A stretch of 64,000 nucleotides of DNA from JBCCEJ01 sp039030335 (lineage in GTDB: Bacteria; Pseudomonadota; Gammaproteobacteria; HK1). The translations under genes and the position numbers were made by a program. Below, piece by piece: positions 1 through 8,958 of this stretch. A model generated the notes under the pieces. That model was given only the letters and a program-made list of their open reading frames with translations. It ran no database searches and was not told the origin of the DNA. The stretch is from positions 117,887 through 181,886 of the forward strand of contig JBCCEJ010000002.1 of assembly GCA_039030335.1 (NCBI GenBank). Reading direction: 5' to 3'. How positions within the stretch are numbered: position 1 is the stretch's first letter; each line of letters starts with the position of its first letter.

Positions 1-782
1 AGGTAACGCTTCAGCTCCACGCATATGTCACGGTCCGTGAACGCGAGCATGTGAGCTACCGCTCGGGGATAGTCACTGCGGATAGCCGCGCTTACGAGCG
101 TTTTGCCAAGCGTTTCCTGCACATACTCGGGATAGTGACCTTCACGCAGGAACTGCGCCAGATCGCAGACGAATGACAGGTCTGCGATCGAGACGGCGTC
201 GCCTGCCAAGTACGGTGTACGGCCAAGCTGTGCCTCGATACCGGCCAGGTAGAACTCGTAGGCTGACTGCATACGCTCCCAGTGCGACGTGTCGGCGGTT
301 TTCGCCTGTAGGGCCAGCAGGTAGACCTGTGCCTCGCGCGCGAACACGAGATTGGCGTCCAGGAAGCTGTCGATACGTGACGCCGCGATCGGCGTGGTGC
401 CGTATAGCGGCGGCTCGGCGATACTGCGCGCGACGGCCCTCAAAATGCTGTTCGATTCAAAGATGCCAACATTTTCATCGCCGCCGAAGGCGGCCGGCAC
501 GGTGCCGAACGGGTGGGCTTCCAGGAACGCGTCGGTCTTGTACAAGACGCCGCCAAAACCGCGCCGGCTGCGGCGTGCCAGGGGGCCGTCGGGGTTACGT
601 TCGTCGTCGTTTAGTGGACGCGGTGCGGTGTCCCATAGCCAGTTGCCGAGTTCACCAGGTTTGTCTCCCACGGTCTCGATCTCGACGCCGCCGAGCCTGG
701 CCGCAAAAAGGGCTTTCCACACGCGCGGGTTCGGCAGGTAGGAAAAGATGCGCAGTACTGGGGCGGATGCAGATGCGGTCAT
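1..782 (-). CDS. Glutathione S-transferase family protein (3' end cut by window edge)
   Basis: Reading the minus strand from an ATG at 782 gives 260 codons with no stop up to the window edge, so the C-terminus is missing. A thioredoxin-fold N-terminal domain is marked by HPFGTVP (residues 90-96) followed by ES (109-110), the usual cis-Pro and glutathione-contacting pattern. An alpha-helical C-terminal domain contains YLAG...SIADLSFVCDL (191-208). A roughly 35-residue insert (55-90) precedes the HPFG motif, longer than in typical GSTs and reminiscent of EF1B-gamma-like members. Its ATG overlaps the stop of the upstream CoA-transferase by 4 nt (ATGA), so the two are translationally coupled. Glutathione conjugation is the family role; the substrate is unknown. 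Confidence 0.85.
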   Translation of the reverse strand, partial: MTASASAPVLRIFSYLPNPRVWKALFAARLGGVEIETVGDKPGELGNWLWDTAPRPLNDDERNPDGPLARRSRRGFGGVLYKTDAFLEAHPFGTVPAAFGGDENVGIFESNSILRAVARSIAEPPLYGTTPIAASRIDSFLDANLVFAREAQVYLLALQAKTADTSHWERMQSAYEFYLAGIEAQLGRTPYLAGDAVSIADLSFVCDLAQFLREGHYPEYVQETLGKTLVSAAIRSDYPRAVAHMLAFTDRDICVELKRY

Positions 783-2002
783 GAATCACCTCGGACTATG
801 GCGCCGCTATCCTCGAGCGCCCGGATAGCCGCGTCGTCAAGACCGGCCAGATCATGGAGCACGGCCTGTGTGTCGGCGCCAATGGCGTAGGGGGCCGGAC
901 CCGATGGTAGTACTGGCAAGCCGTCTATCCGATACGGACTGGTGGTTACCAGTACGTCGCCGTGGTCACCGTGGGAAACCGGCACAAAAGCTTCCCGGTG
1001 CTGCAGTTGCGCGGAGTTGACCACTTCGTCCGGGGTGCGCAGTAGCGCGCAGGGAATGCGGGCGGCCCGCAGCGCAGCCAGCGCGGCGTCGACATCCACG
1101 AAGGTCGCCAGCCAGGCGCTGACGAGTTCTTGCAGCAAAGCCCAGTTATCGCGCCTGTCGGGCCCGGTCGCGAAGCGTGGGTCGTGTTGCATCTCGGGTG
1201 CCCCCATGGCTTCACACAAGCGCGGAAACAGGGCTGGCGAGCCGCCCGACTGCCACGCGACCCAGCGCCCGTGAACCGGCGACAGACCCATGCCGGCGCG
1301 CGGCCCCGGTTCCGCCGGAACGCCGTTTGGTACGGTACCGAACGCCAGGTCTTCGCCGCTCAACATGGCTTCGAGCATGGAGACGTCGATCTGCGCGCCC
1401 TCGCCGGTGCGTTCCCGCCGCCACAGCGCTGCCATGAGGGCGCCGAATCCATAGGCACCGGCCAGTGCATCCGCGGCCTGCAGGTGGGAGGTGCGTGGCT
1501 CGAGGTCGCCGGCATCCAGATGCATCACGCCGGAACTGGCTGCGACGACGTGCGCGAACGCACCCTGCCGGGCGTCCGGGCCGGTCTGACCGTAGCCTGA
1601 AATCGAGCAGTAGAGCACGCTCGGATTGACCGCTCGACACGCCGCGTAATCGCAGCCGAGCCGGGTCATGACGCCGGGCGCGAAGTTCTCGACGACAATG
1701 TCTGAGCGCGCTACCAGATCGAGCGCGAGTGCCCGTCCTGCGTCCGCAGCCAGATTGATAGCGACACTTTGCTTGCCGGCATTGCGGCGCGCGAAGTACG
1801 TGCTGTGGTCGCCTTCGCCAGGCAGCGGGGCCGGCGCGCGACGCATCTCATCCCCTTCGCCGGGCCGCTCGATCTTGATGACGCGGGCGCCCAGATCGGC
1901 CATCAGGCGCGTACAGAGCGGCCCCGCCATGACGCGCGTGAAGTCGAGTACCGTCAAGCCCTGCAATATGCGGGCGTTCGGGTTGGTCCGGTTGTCTGTC
2001 AT
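779..2002 (-). CDS. CaiB/BaiF family (class III) CoA-transferase
   Basis: This 407-residue protein has the length and motifs of class III CoA-transferases, which move CoA between carboxylic acids through an aspartyl-CoA intermediate. Seen: LDFTRVMAGPLCTRLMADLG near the N-terminus (19-38), KIERPGEGDE (43-52), VENFAPG (104-110), SISGYGQTGP (133-142), and an AADALAGAYG segment whose Asp178 is the probable nucleophile. It lies between a PhyH oxygenase gene (66 nt upstream) and a GST gene that it overlaps by 4 nt. This suggests a three-gene operon activating an organic acid as its CoA ester. The acid cannot be named from sequence. The start is an ATG with only a weak ribosome site. Confidence 0.9.
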   Translation of the reverse strand: MTDNRTNPNARILQGLTVLDFTRVMAGPLCTRLMADLGARVIKIERPGEGDEMRRAPAPLPGEGDHSTYFARRNAGKQSVAINLAADAGRALALDLVARSDIVVENFAPGVMTRLGCDYAACRAVNPSVLYCSISGYGQTGPDARQGAFAHVVAASSGVMHLDAGDLEPRTSHLQAADALAGAYGFGALMAALWRRERTGEGAQIDVSMLEAMLSGEDLAFGTVPNGVPAEPGPRAGMGLSPVHGRWVAWQSGGSPALFPRLCEAMGAPEMQHDPRFATGPDRRDNWALLQELVSAWLATFVDVDAALAALRAARIPCALLRTPDEVVNSAQLQHREAFVPVSHGDHGDVLVTTSPYRIDGLPVLPSGPAPYAIGADTQAVLHDLAGLDDAAIRALEDSGAIVRGDS

Positions 2003-2069
2003 GTGCTCGGTTGGACGCCCTGGGTGCGGCCCGTCACGCGGAGGCCGCGCGACGCCGCGAAGCGGTGGA

Positions 2070-2930
2070 TTACATTGCCTGCCCGGTGAACTCAGAGGAA
2101 TGCTGGAATCTTCGGACGGGGAAACCCTCGGCGTCTGGCGCCACGCCGTGCGGGTTCAGGCGAAACGCGTCGCTACCCCGCGCCATATAGCACTCGAAGG
2201 TTGGCCACACCCGCCGGTCACAGCGCACGTGGGTCGGGCAGTAGCGCATCGTAATGCCGGCTCTTACGCGGTTTGAATCGTTCGGACCTGAGCCGTGCAG
2301 GAGCCCGTCGTCGTGCAGCGAGATCTCGCCGGCACGGAGGCTCAACGTGACGACCCGTTCCGGATCCACCGCGCTCTGCGCAACTTCCTGATCCAGCGTC
2401 AGATGCGGCGCATCGTTGGTGGTGTGCTCGAATTCGCCCTCGCGGTGCGAACCGCGCACGACCTGCATAGCGGCATTGTCGGTGTCGGTATCGAACAGCG
2501 CGAGCCACACCGTGACCGTTCTTCGCGGCGCAAGCGGCCAGTATTGCGCATCCTGATGCCAGGGCACGACGGTGCCGTCTCCCGGGTACTTCACGAAGAA
2601 CTGGCCGCCCCACTGATAGAAATTGGGTCCGAGTAGATCTTCGACGTAATCGAGGATGGCAGGTGTGCGGCAGAGATCGTAGAACCAGCGGCTGCACTTG
2701 TGCCACATATTGACGCGGCTGATATCGATATCCGCTGGCAGCCTCGAAGCGAGAGATTCGAACCCACGTTGCAATCCGGCGACGCCGGCCGCGCTGAACA
2801 CCGGCAGGTTCTTGACGTAACCGTCGCGAGCGAACTGCTCGATCTCCACCGCGCTCAACCGCCGGCGGTCCGGGTGCAACAGGTCGTCGTCGGAGTGGTG
2901 GAGCGAAGTGAGCGGCGCTACGGCTGCCAT
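2070..2930 (-). CDS. Phytanoyl-CoA dioxygenase (PhyH) family Fe(II)/2-oxoglutarate oxygenase
   Basis: This 286-residue protein has a double-stranded beta-helix oxygenase pattern. WHQDAQYW carries the HxD half of the facial triad (His125, Asp127), LLHGSGPN supplies the distal His (212), and SNRVRAG carries the Arg that would hold 2-oxoglutarate. The family hydroxylates small molecules or CoA esters using O2 and 2-oxoglutarate. It heads the minus-strand run with the CoA-transferase and GST genes, and a GAGG ribosome site precedes the ATG at 2930. A CoA-ester substrate is plausible from the neighbour but is not shown; many PhyH members act on free metabolites. Confidence 0.9.
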   Translation of the reverse strand: MAAVAPLTSLHHSDDDLLHPDRRRLSAVEIEQFARDGYVKNLPVFSAAGVAGLQRGFESLASRLPADIDISRVNMWHKCSRWFYDLCRTPAILDYVEDLLGPNFYQWGGQFFVKYPGDGTVVPWHQDAQYWPLAPRRTVTVWLALFDTDTDNAAMQVVRGSHREGEFEHTTNDAPHLTLDQEVAQSAVDPERVVTLSLRAGEISLHDDGLLHGSGPNDSNRVRAGITMRYCPTHVRCDRRVWPTFECYMARGSDAFRLNPHGVAPDAEGFPVRRFQHSSEFTGQAM

Positions 2931-3103
2931 GGCGGCCTCGGTGCATGAAGCGGTTCGTGCGTCTACTTTGGCGTCAGCTGCTGACCGAAATCAACCCACG
3001 GGACGGTTTTACCCCTGGGCGGGGGACCACTGCGGCAGGTCGACCGCGTTGACGGCATAATCACGTTGTCGATGCTAATTGCAGATTGGATAACGGAGAT
3101 GAG

Positions 3104-3964
3104 ATGCGCGCATCAACCCGCCTGAAAGCCCTCCTGGCCTCCGGCCGCACTCTCGTGGCGCCAGGTGCTTACGACGGCCTGTCAGCCCGAATCGTGCAGA
3201 ACGCCGGCGCCGAACTGATCTACGCGACGGGTGGGGGAATCGCGCGAAGCACCGGGATCCCCGACATGGGTCTCATGACGGTCAAGGAGATTACCGACCG
3301 CCTTGAACAGATCGTCGACGCCGTCGATCTGCCGGTGATCGCCGATATGGATACCGGTTACGGAAACGCTTTGAACGCGCGCCGCGCGGTGCGCGGTTTC
3401 GAACGGGTCGGCGTGGCCGGATTTCACCTGGAAGACCAGGTGTTTCCGAAACGCTGCGGCCATCTCGACGGCAAGGCGGTCGTCAGCACGGAGGAACTCT
3501 GCGCAAAGCTGAAAGCCGTACGCGACGCGGCCACCGACGACGACCTCGTGATCATCGCGCGCACTGATGCCGTTGCGGTGGAAGGCCTGGATGCGGCGAT
3601 CGAACGCATGCACAACTACATGGATGCCGGCGCCGATATCGCCTTCATCGAGGCGCCGCGCACGGTCGAAGACATCGAGCGGATCGCGCGCGAGCTGCCG
3701 TATCCGAAGCTGCTTAACATGTTCTGGAGCGGCAAGACACCGGTCGTGCCGCTGTCCGACCTCGAACGGATGGGGTACAACCTCGTCATCGTCCCGGGCG
3801 ATCTTCAGCGCACGGCGATATTTGCGATGCAGGAAGCCGCCAAAGCGATTCTGCGCGAAGGTCACACGGAATCGCTCAGCCACATGATGGCGACGTTCGA
3901 CGATCGCGAGGCGGCAGTGAATACAACGCACTACATGGAGCTGGATGCCCGCTATTCGCACTAG
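3104..3964 (+). CDS. Isocitrate lyase/PEP mutase family protein (methylisocitrate lyase or oxaloacetate decarboxylase type)
   Basis: This is a 286-residue TIM-barrel enzyme of the PEP mutase/isocitrate lyase superfamily, which forms or breaks C-C or P-C bonds next to an oxo-acid enolate. Seen: PGAYDGLSARI (20-30), the Mg-binding ADMDTGYG (80-87, Asp81 and Asp83), HLEDQVFPKRCGH (108-120) with the KRCGH catalytic loop, and IARTDA. An intact KRCGH loop fits lyases such as 2-methylisocitrate lyase (PrpB-like). No prpC or prpD lies nearby, so the exact reaction is open. The reading frame extends 18 nt further to a TTG, but GGAG at 3095-3098 sits 5 nt before the ATG at 3104, so I use that start. 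Confidence 0.88.
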   Translation: MRASTRLKALLASGRTLVAPGAYDGLSARIVQNAGAELIYATGGGIARSTGIPDMGLMTVKEITDRLEQIVDAVDLPVIADMDTGYGNALNARRAVRGFERVGVAGFHLEDQVFPKRCGHLDGKAVVSTEELCAKLKAVRDAATDDDLVIIARTDAVAVEGLDAAIERMHNYMDAGADIAFIEAPRTVEDIERIARELPYPKLLNMFWSGKTPVVPLSDLERMGYNLVIVPGDLQRTAIFAMQEAAKAILREGHTESLSHMMATFDDREAAVNTTHYMELDARYSH

Positions 3965-4007
3965 CGGCGGGCACCCCGCGGTCGACGTGAGAAGGGGCTG
4001 AAAACGC

Positions 4008-4880
4008 GTGCCGCCCGAACTGCAAGCTGGGGCCCGGATCGCTGACATTACGGCTGTCATCAGCACTAAGGACCGATGGCAGACCGTCGCTGACACACTG
4101 TCGCGGATGGCGCCGCTACCGGTACCGATCGTCATCATCGATGACGGCTCGGCCACTGGCTGCCCGTTCGATGCACATGCGCTGCACCCGCGGCTCCAGC
4201 TGGAGCGGCGCGAAACATCGGCTGGTATCGTCGAGCGGCGCAACGAACTGGCGCGCCTTTGCGATACGACGTGGTTGTTGAGTCTCGACGACGATTCGTA
4301 CGTCGTGTCTGGCGACCTTGCGGCCGCACTGGACTATGCCGCGTCGGTACCCGACCTGCTGGCGCTCAGTTTCCCGGTCTTCAATCCGCGTCTGGACCGG
4401 TTCCAGAGCCTGCCTCTAGGCGATGGGCCCGGACGCGTCCGTAGTTTTATCGGCTGCGCGCATCTGATGCACCGGGAACGGTTTCTGGCCATCGGCGGGT
4501 ACGAGCCGGAGATCGTGCACCAGGGAGAGGAGGAAGAGGTGGCCGCACGCGCCCTCGGCGCCGGGTTGGTGATTCACCAGTTCCCCGATTTGTTGGTGCA
4601 CCACACCGAGACGCTCGAGTACCGCAACTGGGACAGGATGGATTACTTTGGCGGGCGCAACACGCTGCTGTGGGCGGATTGGTACGTGCCGTCACGCTGG
4701 CAGGTGGTGCGCCATGTACGGCGCTGCGCGGCTACGCTCGTCCACGCACTCAGGACCCGTCGTCTCGGGCAGATTCGGGGCCACTATGCGGCCTTACGGG
4801 ATACGCGCCGGCTCCGGTTCAAGCGCCGGCGCTTTTCGCCCGAGCAGTACGCTCTGTGGCGGTCGCTGCCGCATTGCTGA
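4008..4880 (+). CDS. Family 2 glycosyltransferase
   Basis: A 290-residue GT-A fold protein. The N-terminus has the nucleotide-sugar pattern AVISTKDRWQTVADTL, then VIIDDGS, then the metal-binding acidic cluster LLSLDDDSYVV (a DxD equivalent). The middle carries GYEPEIVHQGEEEEVAARAL, the aspartate/glutamate-rich acceptor-side ED motif region of GT2 enzymes. The C-terminal 60 residues are basic (KRRRF), which may aid membrane contact. The start is a GTG at 4008 preceded by GAAGGGG. It transfers a sugar to an unknown acceptor; no other polysaccharide gene adjoins it, so its pathway is unclear. It converges with the CocE-type hydrolase gene. Confidence 0.85.
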   Translation: MPPELQAGARIADITAVISTKDRWQTVADTLSRMAPLPVPIVIIDDGSATGCPFDAHALHPRLQLERRETSAGIVERRNELARLCDTTWLLSLDDDSYVVSGDLAAALDYAASVPDLLALSFPVFNPRLDRFQSLPLGDGPGRVRSFIGCAHLMHRERFLAIGGYEPEIVHQGEEEEVAARALGAGLVIHQFPDLLVHHTETLEYRNWDRMDYFGGRNTLLWADWYVPSRWQVVRHVRRCAATLVHALRTRRLGQIRGHYAALRDTRRLRFKRRRFSPEQYALWRSLPHC

Positions 4881-4884
4881 GTCG

Positions 4885-4907
4885 AACCCGCGCACCATCG
4901 GCGGGTT
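4885..4907. terminator. Hairpin between convergent genes
   Basis: AACCCGC (4885-4891) and GCGGGTT (4901-4907) form a perfect 7-bp stem with a 9-nt loop. It lies just after the glycosyltransferase stop and before the stop of the opposing CocE-type gene, so it could terminate both. There is no clear T-run, so strength is uncertain. Confidence 0.45.
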
Positions 4908-4921
4908 ACCCGGTCGTAGCG

Positions 4922-6943
4922 TCAATGGCAGTCGCGCGGCAAGCTCTCGTCGAAGGTTCGCGTGAAAACAGGCTCGTCGTTCAGCCAGGCGCGGATGCTC
5001 GCCTTCAGGTAAAAGTTGTCCGCATCGCTCGTCAGCGACGTCGACGTCTCTGTGCGAACCCACCACCCGTCGCGCTCCAGCGTCTGCGTCCAGTCGCACT
5101 GCATCCGCGCTGACCCCGGGTCTTGCGGATCGATATCGTAACGTTCGCGCTGGTGTGAGCCCGTGACCAGACCGTGCTCGGGATCCCGGTAACAGCCGTA
5201 GTCGTAGTCCAGTTCGACCGTGGCCGAACCAGTGCCCAGGTCCCTCACGACGCGACGGTCAAGCGCGCGTGAGCGCAGCGTCTCGAGTGCCAGCGCCGGC
5301 GCGCTCTCGGGTGGTTCCCATTGTGGTACCGGTTGTTCAGTGGCCTGATGAACCGGCAAGACCAGGTAGCTTTGCCCGCAAAGCACCCGGGCCGTGACGA
5401 GCGTCGGAGCAGGCCAGAGTAGTGGCCAGTAGACCGTCGATATCGACACCCTCAGGCGGTTGCCGGCGCTGAACTCGTGACAAGTCATGTCGAGTTCGAC
5501 AGTGGCGTCGAACGGCTTGTCGACGGGTAGGCGGCCATCCGCTCCGGCGGCACCGGTCTGGGTAACGTTCAGGACACCGTAAGCGACGCGCAGCGACGTG
5601 CCGTCCGGCGCGACCTCGTTCAGCCGCACTGCAAGCTGCGCTTTGGGTTGGTCGACCATCATTCGCAGATGCAGGCGCGCGCGCCCCATGATGGTCAGCG
5701 GTGCTGCGATCGGCAGGTCAAAATTGAGTGAGCGCGCGTCATCGTCGCGCTGGTCGCCCGGCTGATCGGGACCTTGCCAGGCAAAGTACTCACCTGCGCA
5801 TAAACCCGTGTCGGCCGGCGAGCGGATGTCCAGCCATACCTCCGCGCCGCGATCGTGGTTGCCCGGGTTGGCCGTAAGCGTGCCGGGGCGCAGGTGCCAG
5901 CTGCCCGCGGCGACGTTGGGGCTTGGCCAGGCAGGCTCAGACATCCAGTTGCCGCTCCGCGTGGTGGCCGTCGCCGACGGTGGGTCGAAGCGCCGCCGGA
6001 ACACATTGACGCGGGGCGCGTTTTCCACCTCGTTTGGCACGTCCTTGAGCCATCGGTCCCACCAGCGCAGGCACTCTTGCAGAAAGCCGATCTGCGGGCC
6101 TGGTATCGCGACATGCGGATACAGATGCACCCACGGACCCAGGATCCCGCGCACCGGGATCTGCAGATGTTCGAGCAGTGCCGGCACGGCGTTCATGTAC
6201 CCGTCAGCCTGGCCGCCAACGGTCAGCACGGGTGCACGGATGCGGCCAAAGTCCTCGCAAACGGAGCCGTGTGCCCAGTATGGGTCGCGGCGCGGATGCG
6301 CGAGCCAGGTGGCGGCCAGTAACGGTTGCGACGCGAGCCGCGCCTCCCAGAGACCGCGCCAGGCGTCACCCCGAACGGCCGGGTCCGGCGGACGCGACAT
6401 GTACGACAGCATCTGCGCCGACCAGGCGACGTTGGCGGTCAGCAGGGCACCGCCCTTATAGTGAATATCGTCGGCGTAGCGGTCCACCGTGGCGGCGATA
6501 CTGACGACCGCGCGCAGTTCCGGCGGCTGGCGGTAGGCCATCTGCAGGCCGTTGAAGCCGCCCCAGGAGATGCCGATCATGCCGATCGCGCCCGTGCACC
6601 AGGGTTGCGCTGCGAGCCACGCGAGCGCTGCTTCGCCGTCGGCGAGCTCTGTTTCGGTGTACTCATCGAGCAGCTGGCCGTCGGAATCGCCGCTGCCGCG
6701 CATGTCGATGCGCACGCAGGCGTAGCCGTGGCGGGCGAAATACGGGTGGTTCAGCGTGTCCCGGGCGGCGGTCCCGTCGCGTTTCCGGTACGGCAGGTAC
6801 TCGACGATCGCCGGCACCGGTTCGAAGTCGGCGTCGGCCGGTCGCCAGAGCCGGACAGACAGGGCCGTGCCGTCCGGCAGTGGAATGCGCAAATCGTCAT
6901 CCCGCACGATGTCGCGGTCGCTCGGGTTCAGGCAGCTGGCCAT
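4922..6943 (-). CDS. CocE/NonD family hydrolase (S15-type alpha/beta-hydrolase)
   Basis: A 673-residue protein like the cocaine esterase/glutaryl-acylase group. The alpha/beta-hydrolase core includes RIDMRGSGDSDG (78-89), the nucleophile elbow GISWGG (Ser126), GGQADGYM (Asp247) and GPWVHLYPH (His273 area), completing a Ser-Asp-His triad. The C-terminal third (from about residue 340) is the jelly-roll domain typical of X-Pro dipeptidyl-peptidase-like enzymes. No signal peptide is seen, so it is probably cytoplasmic. It would hydrolyse an ester or amide. It is transcribed divergently from the peptide-type ABC importer, which may deliver its substrate (inference). ATG at 6943 follows a CTGGAGTG ribosome site. 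Confidence 0.9.
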   Translation of the reverse strand: MASCLNPSDRDIVRDDDLRIPLPDGTALSVRLWRPADADFEPVPAIVEYLPYRKRDGTAARDTLNHPYFARHGYACVRIDMRGSGDSDGQLLDEYTETELADGEAALAWLAAQPWCTGAIGMIGISWGGFNGLQMAYRQPPELRAVVSIAATVDRYADDIHYKGGALLTANVAWSAQMLSYMSRPPDPAVRGDAWRGLWEARLASQPLLAATWLAHPRRDPYWAHGSVCEDFGRIRAPVLTVGGQADGYMNAVPALLEHLQIPVRGILGPWVHLYPHVAIPGPQIGFLQECLRWWDRWLKDVPNEVENAPRVNVFRRRFDPPSATATTRSGNWMSEPAWPSPNVAAGSWHLRPGTLTANPGNHDRGAEVWLDIRSPADTGLCAGEYFAWQGPDQPGDQRDDDARSLNFDLPIAAPLTIMGRARLHLRMMVDQPKAQLAVRLNEVAPDGTSLRVAYGVLNVTQTGAAGADGRLPVDKPFDATVELDMTCHEFSAGNRLRVSISTVYWPLLWPAPTLVTARVLCGQSYLVLPVHQATEQPVPQWEPPESAPALALETLRSRALDRRVVRDLGTGSATVELDYDYGCYRDPEHGLVTGSHQRERYDIDPQDPGSARMQCDWTQTLERDGWWVRTETSTSLTSDADNFYLKASIRAWLNDEPVFTRTFDESLPRDCH

Positions 6944-7024
6944 CAGCGCGTCACTCCAGAGGTTGAATGGGGTTGGCCCGGTGCCGCGCCGACCGCCGGG
7001 GATTGTGCTGGCTTTACATCAGCC

Positions 7025-7050
7025 TGCCACATCACCGCGCGAATGTGGCA
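7025..7050. promoter_or_regulatory. Inverted repeat between divergent hydrolase and ABC importer genes
   Basis: TGCCACAT (7025-7032) and ATGTGGCA (7043-7050) are perfect 8-bp inverted arms around a 10-nt spacer, within the 260-bp region separating the CocE gene start (6943) and the importer start (7204). Size and symmetry fit the operator of a dimeric regulator; no regulator gene lies beside it. A transcribed stem-loop is the alternative. Confidence 0.45.
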
Positions 7051-7203
7051 CCCTTAGGCCTCCGGCACGGCGCACGTTGCTCGCGTCGCCTGGCCGGCGT
7101 GTTCGATGCCATTGCGCGCGGCCAGACTGGTCAAGGGTCAGCCCGGCCGGGGCTCGACCACATGCAATGCGAAGAATTTTTTAAAAACACGTGGAGGAGC
7201 GTT

Positions 7204-8802
7204 ATGTCAGACAAGAACTCCCTGGAATTTCTGGTTCGCACGGGCGCCATTTCCCGCCGCGAATTCCTGAGCCGCGCCAGCGCTCTCGGTATTGCCGCTG
7301 GTGTACCTGGGGCACTGGTGTCCGGGTCCGCCTACGCGGCAACCCCGAAGAAGGGCGGTTCTCTGAAGGTGGGCCTCGGTCACGGGTCGACGACCGACTC
7401 GCTGGACCCGGGTACGCACGAAAACGGCATGAGTCAGATGGTCGTGTTCAGCTATACGAACCACCTGACGGAGGTCGACAACACTGGCAAGCTGGTTCCG
7501 GAACTGGCGGCGAGCTACGACGCGTCGACTGACGCACGAGTCTGGACGTTCGCCATTCGCAAAGGCGTCGAGTTCCACAACGGCAAGACCATGATGCCGC
7601 AAGACGTCGTCGATTCGCTCAACTTCCACCGGGCGGAAGACTCGAAATCAGCAGGCAAGGGCCTGCTGACCGCGGTTGAGAGCATCAAGGTAGATGGTCA
7701 GAACGTTGTCATCACGCTGAAGGAAGGCAACGCTGACTTCCCGTTCATCATGAGCGACTACCACTTCCCGATCATGCCCTCCAAGGACGGCAAGCCTGAT
7801 TGGCAGGCCGGCGTGGGCACGGGCGCATATTCGATCGTCAAATACGAGCCGGGTGTGCGCGCGCAGTTCAAGCGCAATCCGAACTACTGGAAAGAAGGCC
7901 GCGGTCACTTCGACGAAGTCGAAATCCTGTCGCTGCTCGACACCACAGCGCGTCAGAATGCAGTCATGAACGGTGACGTTCACTTCATCGACCGCGTGGA
8001 TACGAAGACCGTGCACCTCATCGGCCGCGTGCCGACGGTGTCGATCCTCGAGACGACCGGCACGCTGCACTACACCTTCCCGATGCGCGTCGATCAGAAG
8101 CCGTTCGACAACTGGGACCTGCGCATGGCCGTCAAGCTGTCGATCGACCGCAACGAGCTGGTCAAGAAGATCCTTTCCGGTCACGGTGCGCTCGGTAATG
8201 ACCATCCGATCTCGACTTCCGACCAGTTCCACGCGAGCGAGCTGCCGCAGCGTGAGTACGATCCGGACAAAGCCCGCGCTCACCTGAAGAAGGCTGGCAT
8301 GGAAGGCGCCTCTCTCGAGCTGTCCGCGGCAGATGCCGCATTCTCCGGCGCCGTGGACGCCGCGCTGTTGATCAAGGCCTCGGCTGCCAAGGCTGGTCTC
8401 AAGATCAATGTCAAGAAAGAGCCGAAGGATGGCTACTGGTCGAACGTGTGGAACAAGAAAGCCTGGTGTGCGTGCTACTGGGGCGGCCGCCCGACGCCCG
8501 ACTGGATGTTCGCGAGCGCGTATACGGCCGATACCGAGTGGAACGATACGGCCTGGAAAACCGGTGAAGCGGCCGACCGCTTCAATGCACTGGTAAAACA
8601 GGGTCGTTCCGAACTCGACAACGCCAAGCGCAAGGAAATCTACGCCGAGTGCCAGGCGCTGATCGCCAATGACGGCGGTGCAGTCGTACCCATGTTCGCC
8701 AACTATATCCATGCGCATACGAAGAAACTCGCGCACGGCGACGTGGCCGGCAACTGGGGTAGTGACGGCGGCAAGATGACCGAGCGTTGGTGGTTCGCGT
8801 AA
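7204..8802 (+). CDS. ABC transporter substrate-binding protein, family 5 (peptide/opine/nickel type)
   Basis: A 532-residue periplasmic binding protein of the DppA/OppA class. The N-terminus has a twin-arginine motif, SRREFL at residues 17-22, then a hydrophobic stretch and a likely cleavage site after SAYA (45), so export is probably by Tat. The mature part shows the family 5 pattern: ELAASYD, WTFAIRKGVEFHNG, GTGAYSIVKYEPG and RNPNYW. The frame is open further upstream, but GTGGAGGAGCG just before the ATG at 7204 and the signal peptide decide the start. It heads an operon with two permeases and a fused ATPase. The ligand may be a peptide, amide or sugar acid; sequence alone does not say. Confidence 0.92.
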   Translation: MSDKNSLEFLVRTGAISRREFLSRASALGIAAGVPGALVSGSAYAATPKKGGSLKVGLGHGSTTDSLDPGTHENGMSQMVVFSYTNHLTEVDNTGKLVPELAASYDASTDARVWTFAIRKGVEFHNGKTMMPQDVVDSLNFHRAEDSKSAGKGLLTAVESIKVDGQNVVITLKEGNADFPFIMSDYHFPIMPSKDGKPDWQAGVGTGAYSIVKYEPGVRAQFKRNPNYWKEGRGHFDEVEILSLLDTTARQNAVMNGDVHFIDRVDTKTVHLIGRVPTVSILETTGTLHYTFPMRVDQKPFDNWDLRMAVKLSIDRNELVKKILSGHGALGNDHPISTSDQFHASELPQREYDPDKARAHLKKAGMEGASLELSAADAAFSGAVDAALLIKASAAKAGLKINVKKEPKDGYWSNVWNKKAWCACYWGGRPTPDWMFASAYTADTEWNDTAWKTGEAADRFNALVKQGRSELDNAKRKEIYAECQALIANDGGAVVPMFANYIHAHTKKLAHGDVAGNWGSDGGKMTERWWFA

Positions 8803-8820
8803 GCGCGGACCGGCTGAGGT

Positions 8821-8853
8821 CCCGGTGTAGCCGCGAGGACGTGCCACACCGGG
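8821..8853 (+). other. Hairpin after the binding-protein gene of the first ABC operon
   Basis: CCCGGTGT (8821-8828) pairs with ACACCGGG (8846-8853): 8 bp, 17-nt loop, starting 18 nt after the SBP stop. No T-run follows and the permease gene continues on the same strand. A partial terminator or an mRNA 3'-end stabiliser is the likely role. Confidence 0.5.
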
Positions 8854-8958
8854 TCCGATTATAAGAAGACGTTGATTCGCCGGCGGCCGTCCTGGTCGCC
8901 GGGTCTCATCCAAGACGCATTGCCGCGGCACCGAGGTGGCGCAACGGGAGGCAGGCGC

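Noticed and set aside
3182..4243. Open frame of 353 codons opposite the PEP-mutase-family gene
   Set aside because: It spans two real genes on the other strand and has shadow-type composition.
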